Origin: Curtobacterium flaccumfaciens pv. betae
GTDB taxonomy: Bacteria; Actinomycetota; Actinomycetes; Actinomycetales; Microbacteriaceae
DNA length: 64,000 bases
NCBI RefSeq assembly: GCF_026241855.1
Contig: NZ_JAPJDC010000001.1
Span: 62,001 to 126,000, forward strand
Direction of reading: 5' to 3'
Below, one piece after another: positions 24,926 through 34,067 of this stretch; the stretch's first letter is position 1; the number at the start of each line of letters is the position of its first letter. Below the pieces are notes generated by a model. That model did no database searches and had not been told where the DNA came from. It saw only the letters and a list, made by a program, of their open reading frames with translations. Made by a program: the position numbers and the translations under genes.

Positions 24926-26482
24926 ATGCGCATCGGCATCGACGTCGGCGGCACCAACACGGACGCCGTCCTGATGGACGGCAGCACCGTCCGTGCGGCG
25001 GTCAAGCGGTCCACCACCCCCGACGTCACCTCGGGCATCGTCGCCGCGCTCGACGGCCTGCGCGAGCAGCACGCCTTCGGCCCCACGGACATCGACGGCG
25101 TGATGATCGGCACCACCCACTTCATCAACGCCCTGGTGGAGGCACGCGGCCTCGCCCCGACCGCCGCGGTCCGTCTGGGCCTGCCGGCGACGGCGTCGCT
25201 GCCCCCGTTCACGGACTGGCCCGGGCACCTGGTGTCGGCCGTGCACGCGCAGCCGTTCCTGGCCCACGGCGGCCACGAGTTCGACGGCCGCGTCATCTCG
25301 GAGCTCGACCCCGAGGAACTCAAGCGGCACGCCGGTGCCATCGCGGCGGCGGGCATCCGTTCCGTCGCGATCTCGTCGGTGTTCTCCCCGATCAACGACG
25401 AGTTCGAGCAGCGCGCGCAGGAGATCATGGCCGCCGAGCTCGGGCCGGACGTGGCGTTCTCGCTGTCGTCCGAGATCGGTCGCATCGGCCTGCTCGAGCG
25501 CGAGAACGCGACGATCATCAACGCGGCGCTCCGTGAGCTCGCCGACCGCATCGTCGACGGCCTGTCCGGGTCGGTCACGGGCAGCGGCATCGACGCACCG
25601 CTCTTCCTGAGCCAGAACGACGGCACCCTGATGGACGTCGAGTACGCCCGTCGCTACCCGGTCGCGACGTTCGCCTCGGGCCCGACGAACTCGATGCGTG
25701 GCGCAGCGGTGCTGTCGGGCTTCGACACCTGCGCGGTCGTCGACGTCGGCGGCACGACGAGCGACGTCGGCGTCCTGACCGCGGGCTTCCCGCGTGAGGC
25801 CACCGGCGAGGTCGCCGTCGCGGGCATCCGCACGAACTTCCGGATGCCCGACGTCCTGTCCGTCGGCATCGGCGGCGGCTCCCGCATCCACGAGGACGGC
25901 AGCGTCGTCGGCCCGGACTCCGTCGGGTACCGCCTGACCGAGGAGGGCCTGGTCTTCGGCGGTACCACCCTGACCGCCACCGACGTGGCCGTCCGCGGTG
26001 GCCGCGGTGCGATCGGGGACCCGTCGCTCGTCGCCGGGGTGCCGGCCGAGGTCGCCGCCCGCGCGCTCGACGTCATCGCGGAGCGCGTCGCCGACATCGT
26101 CGAACGGATGCGCACCTCGTCCGACCCGCTGCCCGTCGTGGCGGTCGGTGGCGGCTCGGTGCTGCTGCCCGACACCCTGCCCGGACTCGGCACCGTGCAC
26201 CGCCCGGAGCACTACTCGGTCGCCAACGCCATCGGTGCGGCGATCGCGCAGGTCAGCGGCGAGGTCGACAAGGTCTACGCGATCAGCGACGGCCGCCGGT
26301 CCGCCGTGGTCGACGAGGCCCGGCAAGAGGCAGTCGACCGTGCCATCGCGGCCGGCGCCGACCCCGGCTCGGTGGACATCGTCGACTTCGACGAGGTCCC
26401 GATCCCGTACCTGCCGGGCAACGCGACGCGGATCCGCGCCAAGGCCGTCGGCGACCTGGCGCTCGGGGCGCTGGTCCGATGA
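24926..26482 (+). CDS. Hydantoinase/oxoprolinase family protein (HyuA-like)
   Basis: A 518-residue ASKHA-fold protein. The N-terminal phosphate-binding strand is MRIGIDVGGTNTDAVLMDG, the central hydantoinase A domain contains GPTNSMRGAAV and VVDVGGTTSDVGVL, and VLSVGIGGGSRI follows. The family uses ATP to open hydantoin or 5-oxoproline rings. It is shorter than oxoprolinases because the HyuB part is absent. Its end overlaps the first DUF917 gene by 4 bases, tying the two functions together. Confidence 0.9.
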   Translation: MRIGIDVGGTNTDAVLMDGSTVRAAVKRSTTPDVTSGIVAALDGLREQHAFGPTDIDGVMIGTTHFINALVEARGLAPTAAVRLGLPATASLPPFTDWPGHLVSAVHAQPFLAHGGHEFDGRVISELDPEELKRHAGAIAAAGIRSVAISSVFSPINDEFEQRAQEIMAAELGPDVAFSLSSEIGRIGLLERENATIINAALRELADRIVDGLSGSVTGSGIDAPLFLSQNDGTLMDVEYARRYPVATFASGPTNSMRGAAVLSGFDTCAVVDVGGTTSDVGVLTAGFPREATGEVAVAGIRTNFRMPDVLSVGIGGGSRIHEDGSVVGPDSVGYRLTEEGLVFGGTTLTATDVAVRGGRGAIGDPSLVAGVPAEVAARALDVIAERVADIVERMRTSSDPLPVVAVGGGSVLLPDTLPGLGTVHRPEHYSVANAIGAAIAQVSGEVDKVYAISDGRRSAVVDEARQEAVDRAIAAGADPGSVDIVDFDEVPIPYLPGNATRIRAKAVGDLALGALVR

Positions 26483-27648
26483 GCGCCACGCAAGCCGCGC
26501 CCCGCGCCGCAGCCGCACAAGCCGCGCCCGCAGCACCCCTCCTCACCGCCATCGGCGCCGACTGCTCCGCCCTCGCCCGCGGCGCCGCGATCCTCGGCAC
26601 CGGCGGCGGCGGTGACCCCTACATCGGACGCCTGCTCGCCGAGGCCGCCGTCCGCGCCCACGGCCCGGTCGAGATCGTCCAGGTCGAGGACCTGCCCGAT
26701 GACGCCGTGGTGCTCTCGGTCGCGATGATCGGCGCACCCACCGTGATGGTCGAGAAGCTGCCGTCCGCCGGCCAGTTCGCCGAGGCCGTCCGCAGCCTGT
26801 CGGCGTTCCTCGGGGTCACCCCCACCCACCTGGCCTGCATCGAGGTCGGCGGCGTGAACTCGACGACCCCGATCGTCGCCGCGGCCGAGCTCGGCCTGCC
26901 CCTGGTCGACGGCGACGGCATGGGCCGCGCGTTCCCCGAGGTGCAGATGGTGCTGCCGACCCTGTCCGGGGTCAGCGCGACACCGATGGCCCTGGCCGAC
27001 GAGAAGGGCAACACGGTCGTCTTCGACACGGTGGACAACCGGTGGGCGGAACGGCTCGCCCGCACGGCGACGGTCGAGATGGGCTGCTCCGCGATCACGG
27101 CGCAGTACGCCATGTCCGGCGCGCAGGTGAAGGAGTCGTTCGTCCGCGGCAGCCTGTCGCTGAGCGTCCGGCTCGGCGAGACGCTGGTCCGCGCACGCAG
27201 CGAGAACGCGGACCCCGTCGCGGCGGTCACCGAGGTGCTCGGCGGCACGATCGTGTTCGAGGGCAAGGTCGCCGACATCGAGCGCAAGACCGTCACCGGG
27301 TTCGCCCGTGGCACGGCCCGCATCGCCGGTTCCGGCAGCGACACCGGCCTGGAGGCGGTGCTCCGGTTCCAGAACGAGCACCTGCTGGTCGAGGTGGCCG
27401 GCCAGGTCCGCACCACGGCTCCCGACCTCATCATCACGTTGGACGCCGAGACCGGCGAGCCGATCACCACCGAGGCCCTGCGCTTCGGCGCCCGCATCCG
27501 GATCGTCACGGCACCGGCCGACGAGCGCTGGCACTCCCCGGACGGCCTGCGCCTGGCCGGCCCGCGGTACTTCGGCTACGACACCCCCGCGGTCCGCCAC
27601 GACGGCACCACGAGCGCGGGGGAGACGAGCACGGGAGCGCACCGATGA
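26479..27648 (+). CDS. DUF917 protein (S-methyl-thiohydantoin desulfurase-like), copy 1
   Basis: A 389-residue DUF917-family protein. It has the N-terminal LGTGGGGDPYIG motif, GAPTVMVEKLPS, GGVNSTTPIVAA and DGDGMGRAFPEVQM, then a C-terminal domain with VADIERKTVTGFARG. The family is named for a thiohydantoin desulfurase, and members usually accompany hydantoinase-like genes. The first 20 residues are Ala/Pro-rich and unconserved, so a start at a later codon is possible. It overlaps the genes on both sides by 4 bases. Confidence 0.88.
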   Translation: MSATQAAPRAAAAQAAPAAPLLTAIGADCSALARGAAILGTGGGGDPYIGRLLAEAAVRAHGPVEIVQVEDLPDDAVVLSVAMIGAPTVMVEKLPSAGQFAEAVRSLSAFLGVTPTHLACIEVGGVNSTTPIVAAAELGLPLVDGDGMGRAFPEVQMVLPTLSGVSATPMALADEKGNTVVFDTVDNRWAERLARTATVEMGCSAITAQYAMSGAQVKESFVRGSLSLSVRLGETLVRARSENADPVAAVTEVLGGTIVFEGKVADIERKTVTGFARGTARIAGSGSDTGLEAVLRFQNEHLLVEVAGQVRTTAPDLIITLDAETGEPITTEALRFGARIRIVTAPADERWHSPDGLRLAGPRYFGYDTPAVRHDGTTSAGETSTGAHR

Positions 27649-28769
27649 GCTGGATCCTCGACGTCGACGACCTGCCCGACCTGGCCCGCGGCGCCGCGCT
27701 GCTCGGCACCGGCGGCGGAGGCGACCCCACCATCGGGATGCTCCTGGTCCGTGCCGCGATCGAACAGCACGGCCCCGTCACGATCCTCGACCCGTCCGAG
27801 GTGCCCGACGACGCCCTCGTCATCCCCACCGCGCAGATGGGCGCACCGACCGTGGTGCTCGAACGCATCCCCGCCGGACCGGAACCGCTCGGTGCCCTCC
27901 GTCGGCTCGAGGCCCACCTGGGCCGGACGGCGACCGCCACGATGCCCATCGAGTGCGGCGGCATCAACTCGATGATCCCGCTGCTCGTCGGTGCAACCGG
28001 TGGTTTGCCCGTCGTCGACGCGGACGGCATGGGCCGCGCGTTCCCCGAGCTGCAGATGGAGACGTTCTCGGTCTACGGGGTCCCCGGCAGTCCACTGGCG
28101 ATCAGCGACGAGAACGGCCACGGGGTCATCATCGAGACCGGCACGGACAACAAGAAGATGGAGTGGCTCGCCCGCGGGGTCACCATCCGGCTCGGCGGCG
28201 TCGCATACATCGCCGAGTACGCGATGTCCGGCCGCCAGGTGCAGGAGACCGCCGTCCCGCGCACGCTCTCCCTGGCACTCGCCGTCGGTCGGGCCATCCG
28301 AGTTGCCCGCGAAGCCCACCGCGACCCCATCGACGCGCTCGCCGAGGCCCTCGGCACGACGATCTACACGCACCTGCGCGAGCTGTTCGACGGCAAGGTC
28401 GTCGACGTCGAGCGACGCACGGTCGACGGGTTCGCCCGCGGTCGTGCCACCGTGCAGGGGACCGACGGGTCCGAGCTCGAACTCCGGTTCCAGAACGAGA
28501 ACCTCGTCGCCCGGCGGGACGGCCGCCTCGTCGCCGTCGTGCCCGACCTGATCTGCGTCCTCGACGCCGAGACCGCCGAGCCGATCACCACCGAGCGCCT
28601 GCGGTTCGGGCAGCGCGTCCGGGTGATCGGCATCTCGACGCCCGACCTGATGCGGACCCCGGAGGCGCTCGCCGTGTTCGGGCCGTCGTGCTTCGGGCTC
28701 GACGAACCGTTCGTCCCGGTCGAGGACCTGCACGAGCACGTCCGCCCGGCTGCCCCGGCGGTCGGCTGA
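27645..28769 (+). CDS. DUF917 protein (S-methyl-thiohydantoin desulfurase-like), copy 2
   Basis: A 374-residue paralogue of the preceding protein: LLGTGGGGDPTIGMLL, GAPTVVLERIP, ECGGINSMIPLLV, DADGMGRAFPELQM and VVDVERRTVDGFARG. The ATG at 27645 overlaps the upstream stop as ATGA. Two adjacent, equally well-conserved copies suggest a hetero-oligomer or two related steps in one pathway. Confidence 0.9.
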   Translation: MSWILDVDDLPDLARGAALLGTGGGGDPTIGMLLVRAAIEQHGPVTILDPSEVPDDALVIPTAQMGAPTVVLERIPAGPEPLGALRRLEAHLGRTATATMPIECGGINSMIPLLVGATGGLPVVDADGMGRAFPELQMETFSVYGVPGSPLAISDENGHGVIIETGTDNKKMEWLARGVTIRLGGVAYIAEYAMSGRQVQETAVPRTLSLALAVGRAIRVAREAHRDPIDALAEALGTTIYTHLRELFDGKVVDVERRTVDGFARGRATVQGTDGSELELRFQNENLVARRDGRLVAVVPDLICVLDAETAEPITTERLRFGQRVRVIGISTPDLMRTPEALAVFGPSCFGLDEPFVPVEDLHEHVRPAAPAVG

Positions 28770-28875
28770 CGAACGGGCCGCGCGCCGACCCCGGCGGCCG
28801 GCCCGTGCACCCGACCCCCGACCCCCGGCCCCGGGCTCCGGCCCCGAGACGCGACCACGGCAGCAGAATGGACCC

Positions 28876-29970
28876 ATGGACCAGGGTGAGCGGCGGGGCG
28901 GCGGTGTGGCGGGCCTCCAGGCCGACGACGCGACCGTCTTCGGACGCGGCACCGCCCTGCTCGGCTGCGGCGGTGGCGGCCGCGTCGACCACATGGTCAG
29001 CGCGCTCCGCTTCGCGCTCGGCGATCGCAGCGTGCCGGTCGTCGACCTCGACGACCCCGCGCTCGGATCGGTGGTGGCCGTCGGGCTGATCGGGTCGACC
29101 ACCGTGCTCGAGGAGAAGATGCCGAGCGGTGAGGAGCTGCCGGCCGCGCTCGCGGCGGTCGAACGCTGGACGGGCACCCGTGCCGACGCCGTCGTCGCCG
29201 CGCAGATCGGCGGCGTGACCGGACCGGCCGCGGCCCTCACCGCTCACGCCGCCGGACTGCCGCTCGTCGACGCGGACCTGGTCGGCCGCGCGGTCCCGCG
29301 CATCGACCAGCTGTCGGTCTTCGTCGGCCCGACCACGACGGTCACGGCAGCGGCGGCCACCACGAGCGGCCTGCGGATCGTCGTCGACGCCCGGCACCCG
29401 CACGACGTCGAGACCGTCTGGCGCGAGGCCGTCTCGCACAGCGGCGGCTGGGCGGCCTTCGCGATCGGCCCGGTCCCGGTCGCGCTGCTGCGCGAGCGGG
29501 CCGTCGTCGGCAGCGTGCAGCGCGCCCTCCGGATCGGACGCGCAGCGGGCGGCGCACGCGACGCGGCGGAACTCGCCGCGCTCATCGGCGGCCGGGTCGT
29601 CGCGCAGGGCCGGGTCATCGACGTCCAGCGCGAGGGTGACGCCCTCGCGTTCGTGCGCAGCAGCCTGGCCATCCGCGACGCCGGCACCGGTGCGGTCGCC
29701 CGGGTCGAGGCGGGCAGCGAGTACGTGCACTGCCTGGTCGACGGCCTGCCGGTCGCCAGCACCCCGAGCGTCATCACCGTCGTCGACGCGCGCTCGCTCG
29801 CGCCGGTGGCGACCGACCGCACGCGGGTCGGCAACGAACTCGCGGTGCTCGTGCTGCCGTCGGCACCGTGGTGGTGGGCGGACCCCGACCGCACCGCGCG
29901 CATGGGACCGCGGGCGTTCGGCATCGACGCGGACGTCGTTCCCGAGGCCGTGGGCCAGGTGCTCGCGTGA
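28876..29970 (+). CDS. DUF917 protein, divergent copy 3
   Basis: A 364-residue third paralogue, less conserved. The glycine motif is LLGCGGGGRVDHM in place of LGTGGGGDP, the GGVTGPAAALTAHAAGLPLV and DADLVGRAVPRID segments replace the GGxNS and DGMGRAFPE motifs, and the C-terminus keeps VVAQGRVIDVQREG. Loss of the Asp after GGGG and of DGMGRAF suggests altered or no catalysis. It overlaps the PucR gene as GTGA, so it may act as a sensor partner; that is inference. Confidence 0.82.
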   Translation: MDQGERRGGGVAGLQADDATVFGRGTALLGCGGGGRVDHMVSALRFALGDRSVPVVDLDDPALGSVVAVGLIGSTTVLEEKMPSGEELPAALAAVERWTGTRADAVVAAQIGGVTGPAAALTAHAAGLPLVDADLVGRAVPRIDQLSVFVGPTTTVTAAAATTSGLRIVVDARHPHDVETVWREAVSHSGGWAAFAIGPVPVALLRERAVVGSVQRALRIGRAAGGARDAAELAALIGGRVVAQGRVIDVQREGDALAFVRSSLAIRDAGTGAVARVEAGSEYVHCLVDGLPVASTPSVITVVDARSLAPVATDRTRVGNELAVLVLPSAPWWWADPDRTARMGPRAFGIDADVVPEAVGQVLA

Positions 29971-31490
29971 ACGCCGTCGGCGACCTCCTCCCGCTCCTGC
30001 CGCCCGGCACCCGCCTGCTCGTCGGCGCCGGCAGCACCGCGGTCCGCAGCGTCCGCGGGGTCGTGGGGACCCCCGACCAGGTCGGCCGGTTCCTGTCGCA
30101 GGGCGACGACGTGGTCGCGCTGCTCACCCCCGTCGACCGCGCGGACGCGCGCTTCGACGTGCTGCTGCGCCGGGCGTCCGCGGCCGGCACCACCCTGCTC
30201 GTCGTCGACGGGGCGCTGGAACTCGGCCCCGGCACCACGACGCTCGCCGACCGGCTCGGCGTCGCCGTGCTCGCCACCCCGGACCCGTGGGCGACCTCGG
30301 TCCGCCTGCACGAACTCATCGGCACCGGGATGGGGCCGGCGGCCCGGGCCGCCCTCGACGCCTCCCGCGTCGCGCTCGACGCCGGCCCCGAACTCGACGA
30401 CCTGTTCGCCCGGCTCGACCGGTCGCTCGGCCACCCGGTGCGGTTCCTCGACGCCTCGGGCCTGGCACTCCGCGGACCCGCGGTCGACGACGCGGCCCGC
30501 GCCGTGCTCGTCCGCCGTGCAGGCACGAGCGACGTGCTGACCGCCGAGGGCGTCGACGAGACGCTCGTGGCGATCCCGGTCGGCACCGGCATCGGACCGC
30601 GCGCCTGGCTGGCCGTCGGCCTGCCCGTCCCGATCGCCGCCGAACAGCAGGTGGTCGCGAGTGCCCTGCGGGTGGCAGCCGTCGCCGTCGGGCACCGGCT
30701 GCTGCTCACCCGGCTCGACGACGAGCGTGACGCCCGCTACCGGATGGCGATGCTCGACGAACTCCGCGCGGCCGACGGGGCGCCCGCCCCGCAGCTCGTG
30801 CAGCGGACGATCGCCGCCGGGTGGCGGCTGGACGCCTGGCACGTCGGGGCGCGCGTGGTCGCGCGGCAGGGCGTCGACCTGGTCGCGCTCCGCCAGCAGG
30901 TCGACGCCGCGGTGCGCGCCGAGGGACTCGACGCGGTCGTCGTCGAACAGGCGGACGGCTGGGTGCTGTGGCTGTCGGAACCCGACGAACCCGGCCGGGA
31001 GGCAGTGGCCGACATCGCGGGTCGGCTGCGGCGCGCGCAGAACACGCTCCGCACCACCGTGGAGACCAACGTGGGCGTCGGCAGTCTGCAGGCGGGCCCT
31101 GCCGGGCTGGTCCGGACGCTCGGCGAGGCCGGCGACGCCGCCCGTCTGGCCGCCAGCCGTCCGGAGTCGGGGCACTTCGTGCACGTCGACCGGCTCGGGC
31201 TCGCGCAGCTGTTGCTCGCGTGGACGCAGACGGACACGTTCCTGCCGGCCTCACGGCAGTTGCTCGCACCGCTCGAGCGCGGTGGCGGGGCACTCCTGAC
31301 GACGCTCGCCGCCTACCTGGACGCGGAGTCGTCGATCGCCGAGACCGCCGCGGTGCTCGGGGTCCACCGGAACACCGTGTCCGACCGCATCGCGCGGGTG
31401 GAGCGGCTGCTCGGGGTGGACCTGTCCGACCCGGAGACCCGGCTCGCCCTGCACCTGGCGACGCGGGGGCGGGCGGGCGACGGCGGCTGA
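29967..31490 (+). CDS. PucR family transcriptional regulator
   Basis: A 507-residue regulator. An N-terminal PucR-type domain (about 1-130) is followed by a GGDEF-like middle region and a C-terminal helix-turn-helix: LAAYLDAESSIAETAAVLGV, then HRNTVSDRIARVERLLGVDL. PucR proteins activate purine or other nitrogenous-compound catabolism in response to pathway intermediates. The GTG at 29967 overlaps the third DUF917 gene, so it is the last gene of this run. It is the likely regulator of the permease-hydantoinase-DUF917 genes. Confidence 0.9.
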   Translation: MNAVGDLLPLLPPGTRLLVGAGSTAVRSVRGVVGTPDQVGRFLSQGDDVVALLTPVDRADARFDVLLRRASAAGTTLLVVDGALELGPGTTTLADRLGVAVLATPDPWATSVRLHELIGTGMGPAARAALDASRVALDAGPELDDLFARLDRSLGHPVRFLDASGLALRGPAVDDAARAVLVRRAGTSDVLTAEGVDETLVAIPVGTGIGPRAWLAVGLPVPIAAEQQVVASALRVAAVAVGHRLLLTRLDDERDARYRMAMLDELRAADGAPAPQLVQRTIAAGWRLDAWHVGARVVARQGVDLVALRQQVDAAVRAEGLDAVVVEQADGWVLWLSEPDEPGREAVADIAGRLRRAQNTLRTTVETNVGVGSLQAGPAGLVRTLGEAGDAARLAASRPESGHFVHVDRLGLAQLLLAWTQTDTFLPASRQLLAPLERGGGALLTTLAAYLDAESSIAETAAVLGVHRNTVSDRIARVERLLGVDLSDPETRLALHLATRGRAGDGG

Positions 31491-31491
31491 T

Positions 31492-32787
31492 TCAGTTCCT
31501 GTTGCTGGACTTCTCGGTCTCGCGCTTCGGGGTCCCGCTCGTCTTCTCGGTCCCGCGGGCGGGCCGGGCGGCGGCACCGGTCTCGCGCGCTGCACCCGAG
31601 GCCAGGCCGGCCGCGATGATGAACACGAAGACGATCAGCAGCGCACCGAGCAGGCCGATCTCCTCACCGAGGAACCCGATCAGCGGCGGCCCGGCCAGGA
31701 ACGCCACGTAGCCGATCGTCGCGACGGCGCTGACCTTGGCGGCCGCGGTGCGGGGGTCGTCGGCCGCGGCGGACATGCCCATCGGGAAGCCGAGGCTCGC
31801 GCCGAGGCCCCAGAGCACGACGCCCACGATCGCGAGCGGCACGTTGTCGATGAAGATGAGCATCCCGAGGCCGACCACTGCGACGGCGGCGCTGATGCGC
31901 AGGATCGGCACGCGGCCGAACTTGTCGATCAGCGGGCTGCCGGCCACGCGGCCGGCGGTCATCGCGGCCAGGAACACCGTCAGCACGGCGGCACCGCCGG
32001 CGTTGTCGAGCCCGTGGCCGTCGATCATCGCGAGGGGCAGCCAGTCGTTCGCGGACCCCTCGGCCAGCGCCATGCCGAGCACGATCACGCCGATGAGCAG
32101 AGTCGAGGGCTGTGCCCAGACCTGCCAGCGGGTGAGCGGCGTCGCGACCGGGCTGGTGTCGGTGGACACCGGCTGCTCGAAGCGGTGCTCGTCCTGGAAC
32201 TTCGTGACGGCGACGAGCATGGCGGCGCTCGTGATGACGACGAGCACGATGAAGTGCCACGAGACCGGGATCTCGAGCTTCTCGGCCAGGGCGCCGAGGC
32301 CTGCGCCGGCGAGCGTGCCGAGGCTGAACGCGGCGTGGAACAGCGGCATGATCGTGCGTCCGCCGGCCTTCTCGGCGGCGGCACCGGAGACGTTCATCGA
32401 CACGTCGCACAGGCCGTTGCCGAAGCCGAACGCGATGAGCGCGATCCAGATCGCGGCGAAGCCCCACCCGAGCGTGACCGCGACCCCCGCGAAGATCATC
32501 CCGACCGCCAGGCACGCCGCAGCCACCTGCACGCCCCGACGGGCACCGAGCTTCGCGACGATGTGCCCGGCGAAGGTCAGACCGCCGATGGAACCGACGG
32601 CCATGCCGAGCACGAGCAGGCCCATCTCGAACGTGCTCGCCCCCAGGGAGTCGCGGACGCTCGGGATCCGGCCCAGCCACGTCGCGATGTCGAGCCCGGA
32701 CAGGGTGAACACCACGAACACCGCGATGATCCAGGCCTTGGTGGTCGGAACGGTGCGGGTGGACGGCGTCGTCATGGTGGTTCCCAT
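31492..32787 (-). CDS. MFS transporter (YbjJ-like)
   Basis: A 431-residue, roughly 12-helix MFS protein. Helix 1 begins AWIIAVFVVFTLSGLDIATW and IPSVRDSLGASTFEMGLLVL follows, as in YbjJ-type transporters of unknown substrate. The C-terminal 40 residues are polar and basic. It ends one base from the convergent PucR gene. It is divergent from a LacI gene across a perfect 16-bp palindrome and is therefore probably LacI-controlled, so a carbohydrate-like effector is expected. Confidence 0.87.
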   Translation of the reverse strand: MGTTMTTPSTRTVPTTKAWIIAVFVVFTLSGLDIATWLGRIPSVRDSLGASTFEMGLLVLGMAVGSIGGLTFAGHIVAKLGARRGVQVAAACLAVGMIFAGVAVTLGWGFAAIWIALIAFGFGNGLCDVSMNVSGAAAEKAGGRTIMPLFHAAFSLGTLAGAGLGALAEKLEIPVSWHFIVLVVITSAAMLVAVTKFQDEHRFEQPVSTDTSPVATPLTRWQVWAQPSTLLIGVIVLGMALAEGSANDWLPLAMIDGHGLDNAGGAAVLTVFLAAMTAGRVAGSPLIDKFGRVPILRISAAVAVVGLGMLIFIDNVPLAIVGVVLWGLGASLGFPMGMSAAADDPRTAAAKVSAVATIGYVAFLAGPPLIGFLGEEIGLLGALLIVFVFIIAAGLASGAARETGAAARPARGTEKTSGTPKRETEKSSNRN

Positions 32788-32847
32788 CGTGCTGCGGCGC
32801 GCTCGGTGCTGCGCGTTCTGGTGCGTGTCGGTGCTGGTCTTGCGGCT

Positions 32848-32863
32848 GTCGAATCGATTCGAC
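32848..32863. promoter_or_regulatory. LacI-family operator
   Basis: GTCGAATCGATTCGAC is a perfect 16-bp palindrome with a central CG, the form typical of LacI/GalR operators. It lies between the divergent MFS and LacI genes. Confidence 0.8.
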
Positions 32864-32890
32864 TGCTCGTTCCGGCTACGCTAACGGGCG

Positions 32891-34024
32891 ATGGACGAAC
32901 CGGCAACAGGACCCGGCGCGTCGCCTTCCCGCGGCGGCGTCACCCGTTCGTCGCGCCCGACGCTGGCAGCGGTCGCCCGTGCTGCCGGGGTCGCGCCGTC
33001 GACGGCCTCGCTCGCCTTCAGTGGTCTCGGCCCGGTGTCCGAGGACGCGAAGGCCCGCGTGCTCGCCGCCGCCGCCGACCTGGGTTACGGCGGCCCCGAT
33101 CCCCGTGCCCGTTCGCTGCGCCGCGGTCGTTCCGGCGTCATCGGCGTCGTGATGGACGAGCGCCTGAGCGACGCCTTCCGTGACCCGGTCAACGTCCTGA
33201 CGCTCGACGGCATCGCCGAGGTCGCCGGCGCCGCAGGTGCCTCACTGCTGCTTGTCCGGAGTCCGCTCGACGACGAGCAGGGTGCCGGCCCGCTGGTCGA
33301 CGCCCCGATGGACGCCGTCGTGCTCGTCGGGTGCAACGTCCGGATCGACCCCGCGGTCGCGGTGCTGCGCCGTCGGCAGATCCCCGTTGTCGCGATCGAG
33401 GCGGACGAGATCGAGGGCGCGGTCCCCGTCCAGCTCGACAACCGCGATGCCTCACGACGTGCTGCGGAGTACCTGCAGGGGCTCGGCCACCGGGACGTGA
33501 CCGTCGTGACCCTGCCCCTCGATGCCGCACGCCGCCGTGGCCCGATCGACGCAGCTCGGCAGGACGAGGGCATCGCCTTCACCACGCTCGAACGCCTGCG
33601 TGGTGTGCGCCAGGTCTACCCGGACGCCGTCGCCATCGAGACCGCCGGCAGCTCGGTGGAAGAGGGACGTCTCGCAGGCACCGAGCTCTTCGCGCCGGAC
33701 GGCCCCCGCCCCACCGCCGTCATCGCGCAGAGTGACCTGATCGCCGTCGGGGTCATCTCGGCCGCACTCGATGCCGGACTCCGTGTCCCCGAGGACGTCA
33801 GCGTCGTCGGCTTCGACGGCATCACGGTGGACGACAGCCTGCTCCACCGCACCCCGATCCGGCACCTGACCACCCTGGTGCAGCCCTTCGTGCAGAAGGG
33901 CCAGGCTGCTGCCCGTGCCGCCCTGGCCATGCTCGAAGGCGCAGAGCCACAACCGGCGTCGTTCACGTCGGAGTTGCGGGTGGGGGACACGACGGGGCCG
34001 CCGCCGGGATCAGACACCCGCTGA
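32891..34024 (+). CDS. LacI family transcriptional regulator
   Basis: A 377-residue repressor. The HTH (about 23-45) is PTLAAVARAAGVAPSTASLA, then a hinge and a periplasmic-binding-protein-like sensor domain ending VSVVGFDGITVDDSLLHRTP. The first 20 residues are an unconserved extension, so a later start is possible. TACGCT lies 8 bases upstream with no ribosome site. It likely represses itself and the divergent MFS transporter. Effector unknown. Confidence 0.9.
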   Translation: MDEPATGPGASPSRGGVTRSSRPTLAAVARAAGVAPSTASLAFSGLGPVSEDAKARVLAAAADLGYGGPDPRARSLRRGRSGVIGVVMDERLSDAFRDPVNVLTLDGIAEVAGAAGASLLLVRSPLDDEQGAGPLVDAPMDAVVLVGCNVRIDPAVAVLRRRQIPVVAIEADEIEGAVPVQLDNRDASRRAAEYLQGLGHRDVTVVTLPLDAARRRGPIDAARQDEGIAFTTLERLRGVRQVYPDAVAIETAGSSVEEGRLAGTELFAPDGPRPTAVIAQSDLIAVGVISAALDAGLRVPEDVSVVGFDGITVDDSLLHRTPIRHLTTLVQPFVQKGQAAARAALAMLEGAEPQPASFTSELRVGDTTGPPPGSDTR

Positions 34025-34067
34025 CACGGGCACCGTGTCGCTACGCCAGCGGGGTGCAGGACCGCTG

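Noticed and set aside
23378..26536. A 1052-codon open frame on the minus strand
   Set aside because: It is antisense to the permease and hydantoinase genes, which have clear family motifs; high GC keeps such shadow frames open. Its translation is low-complexity and charged.
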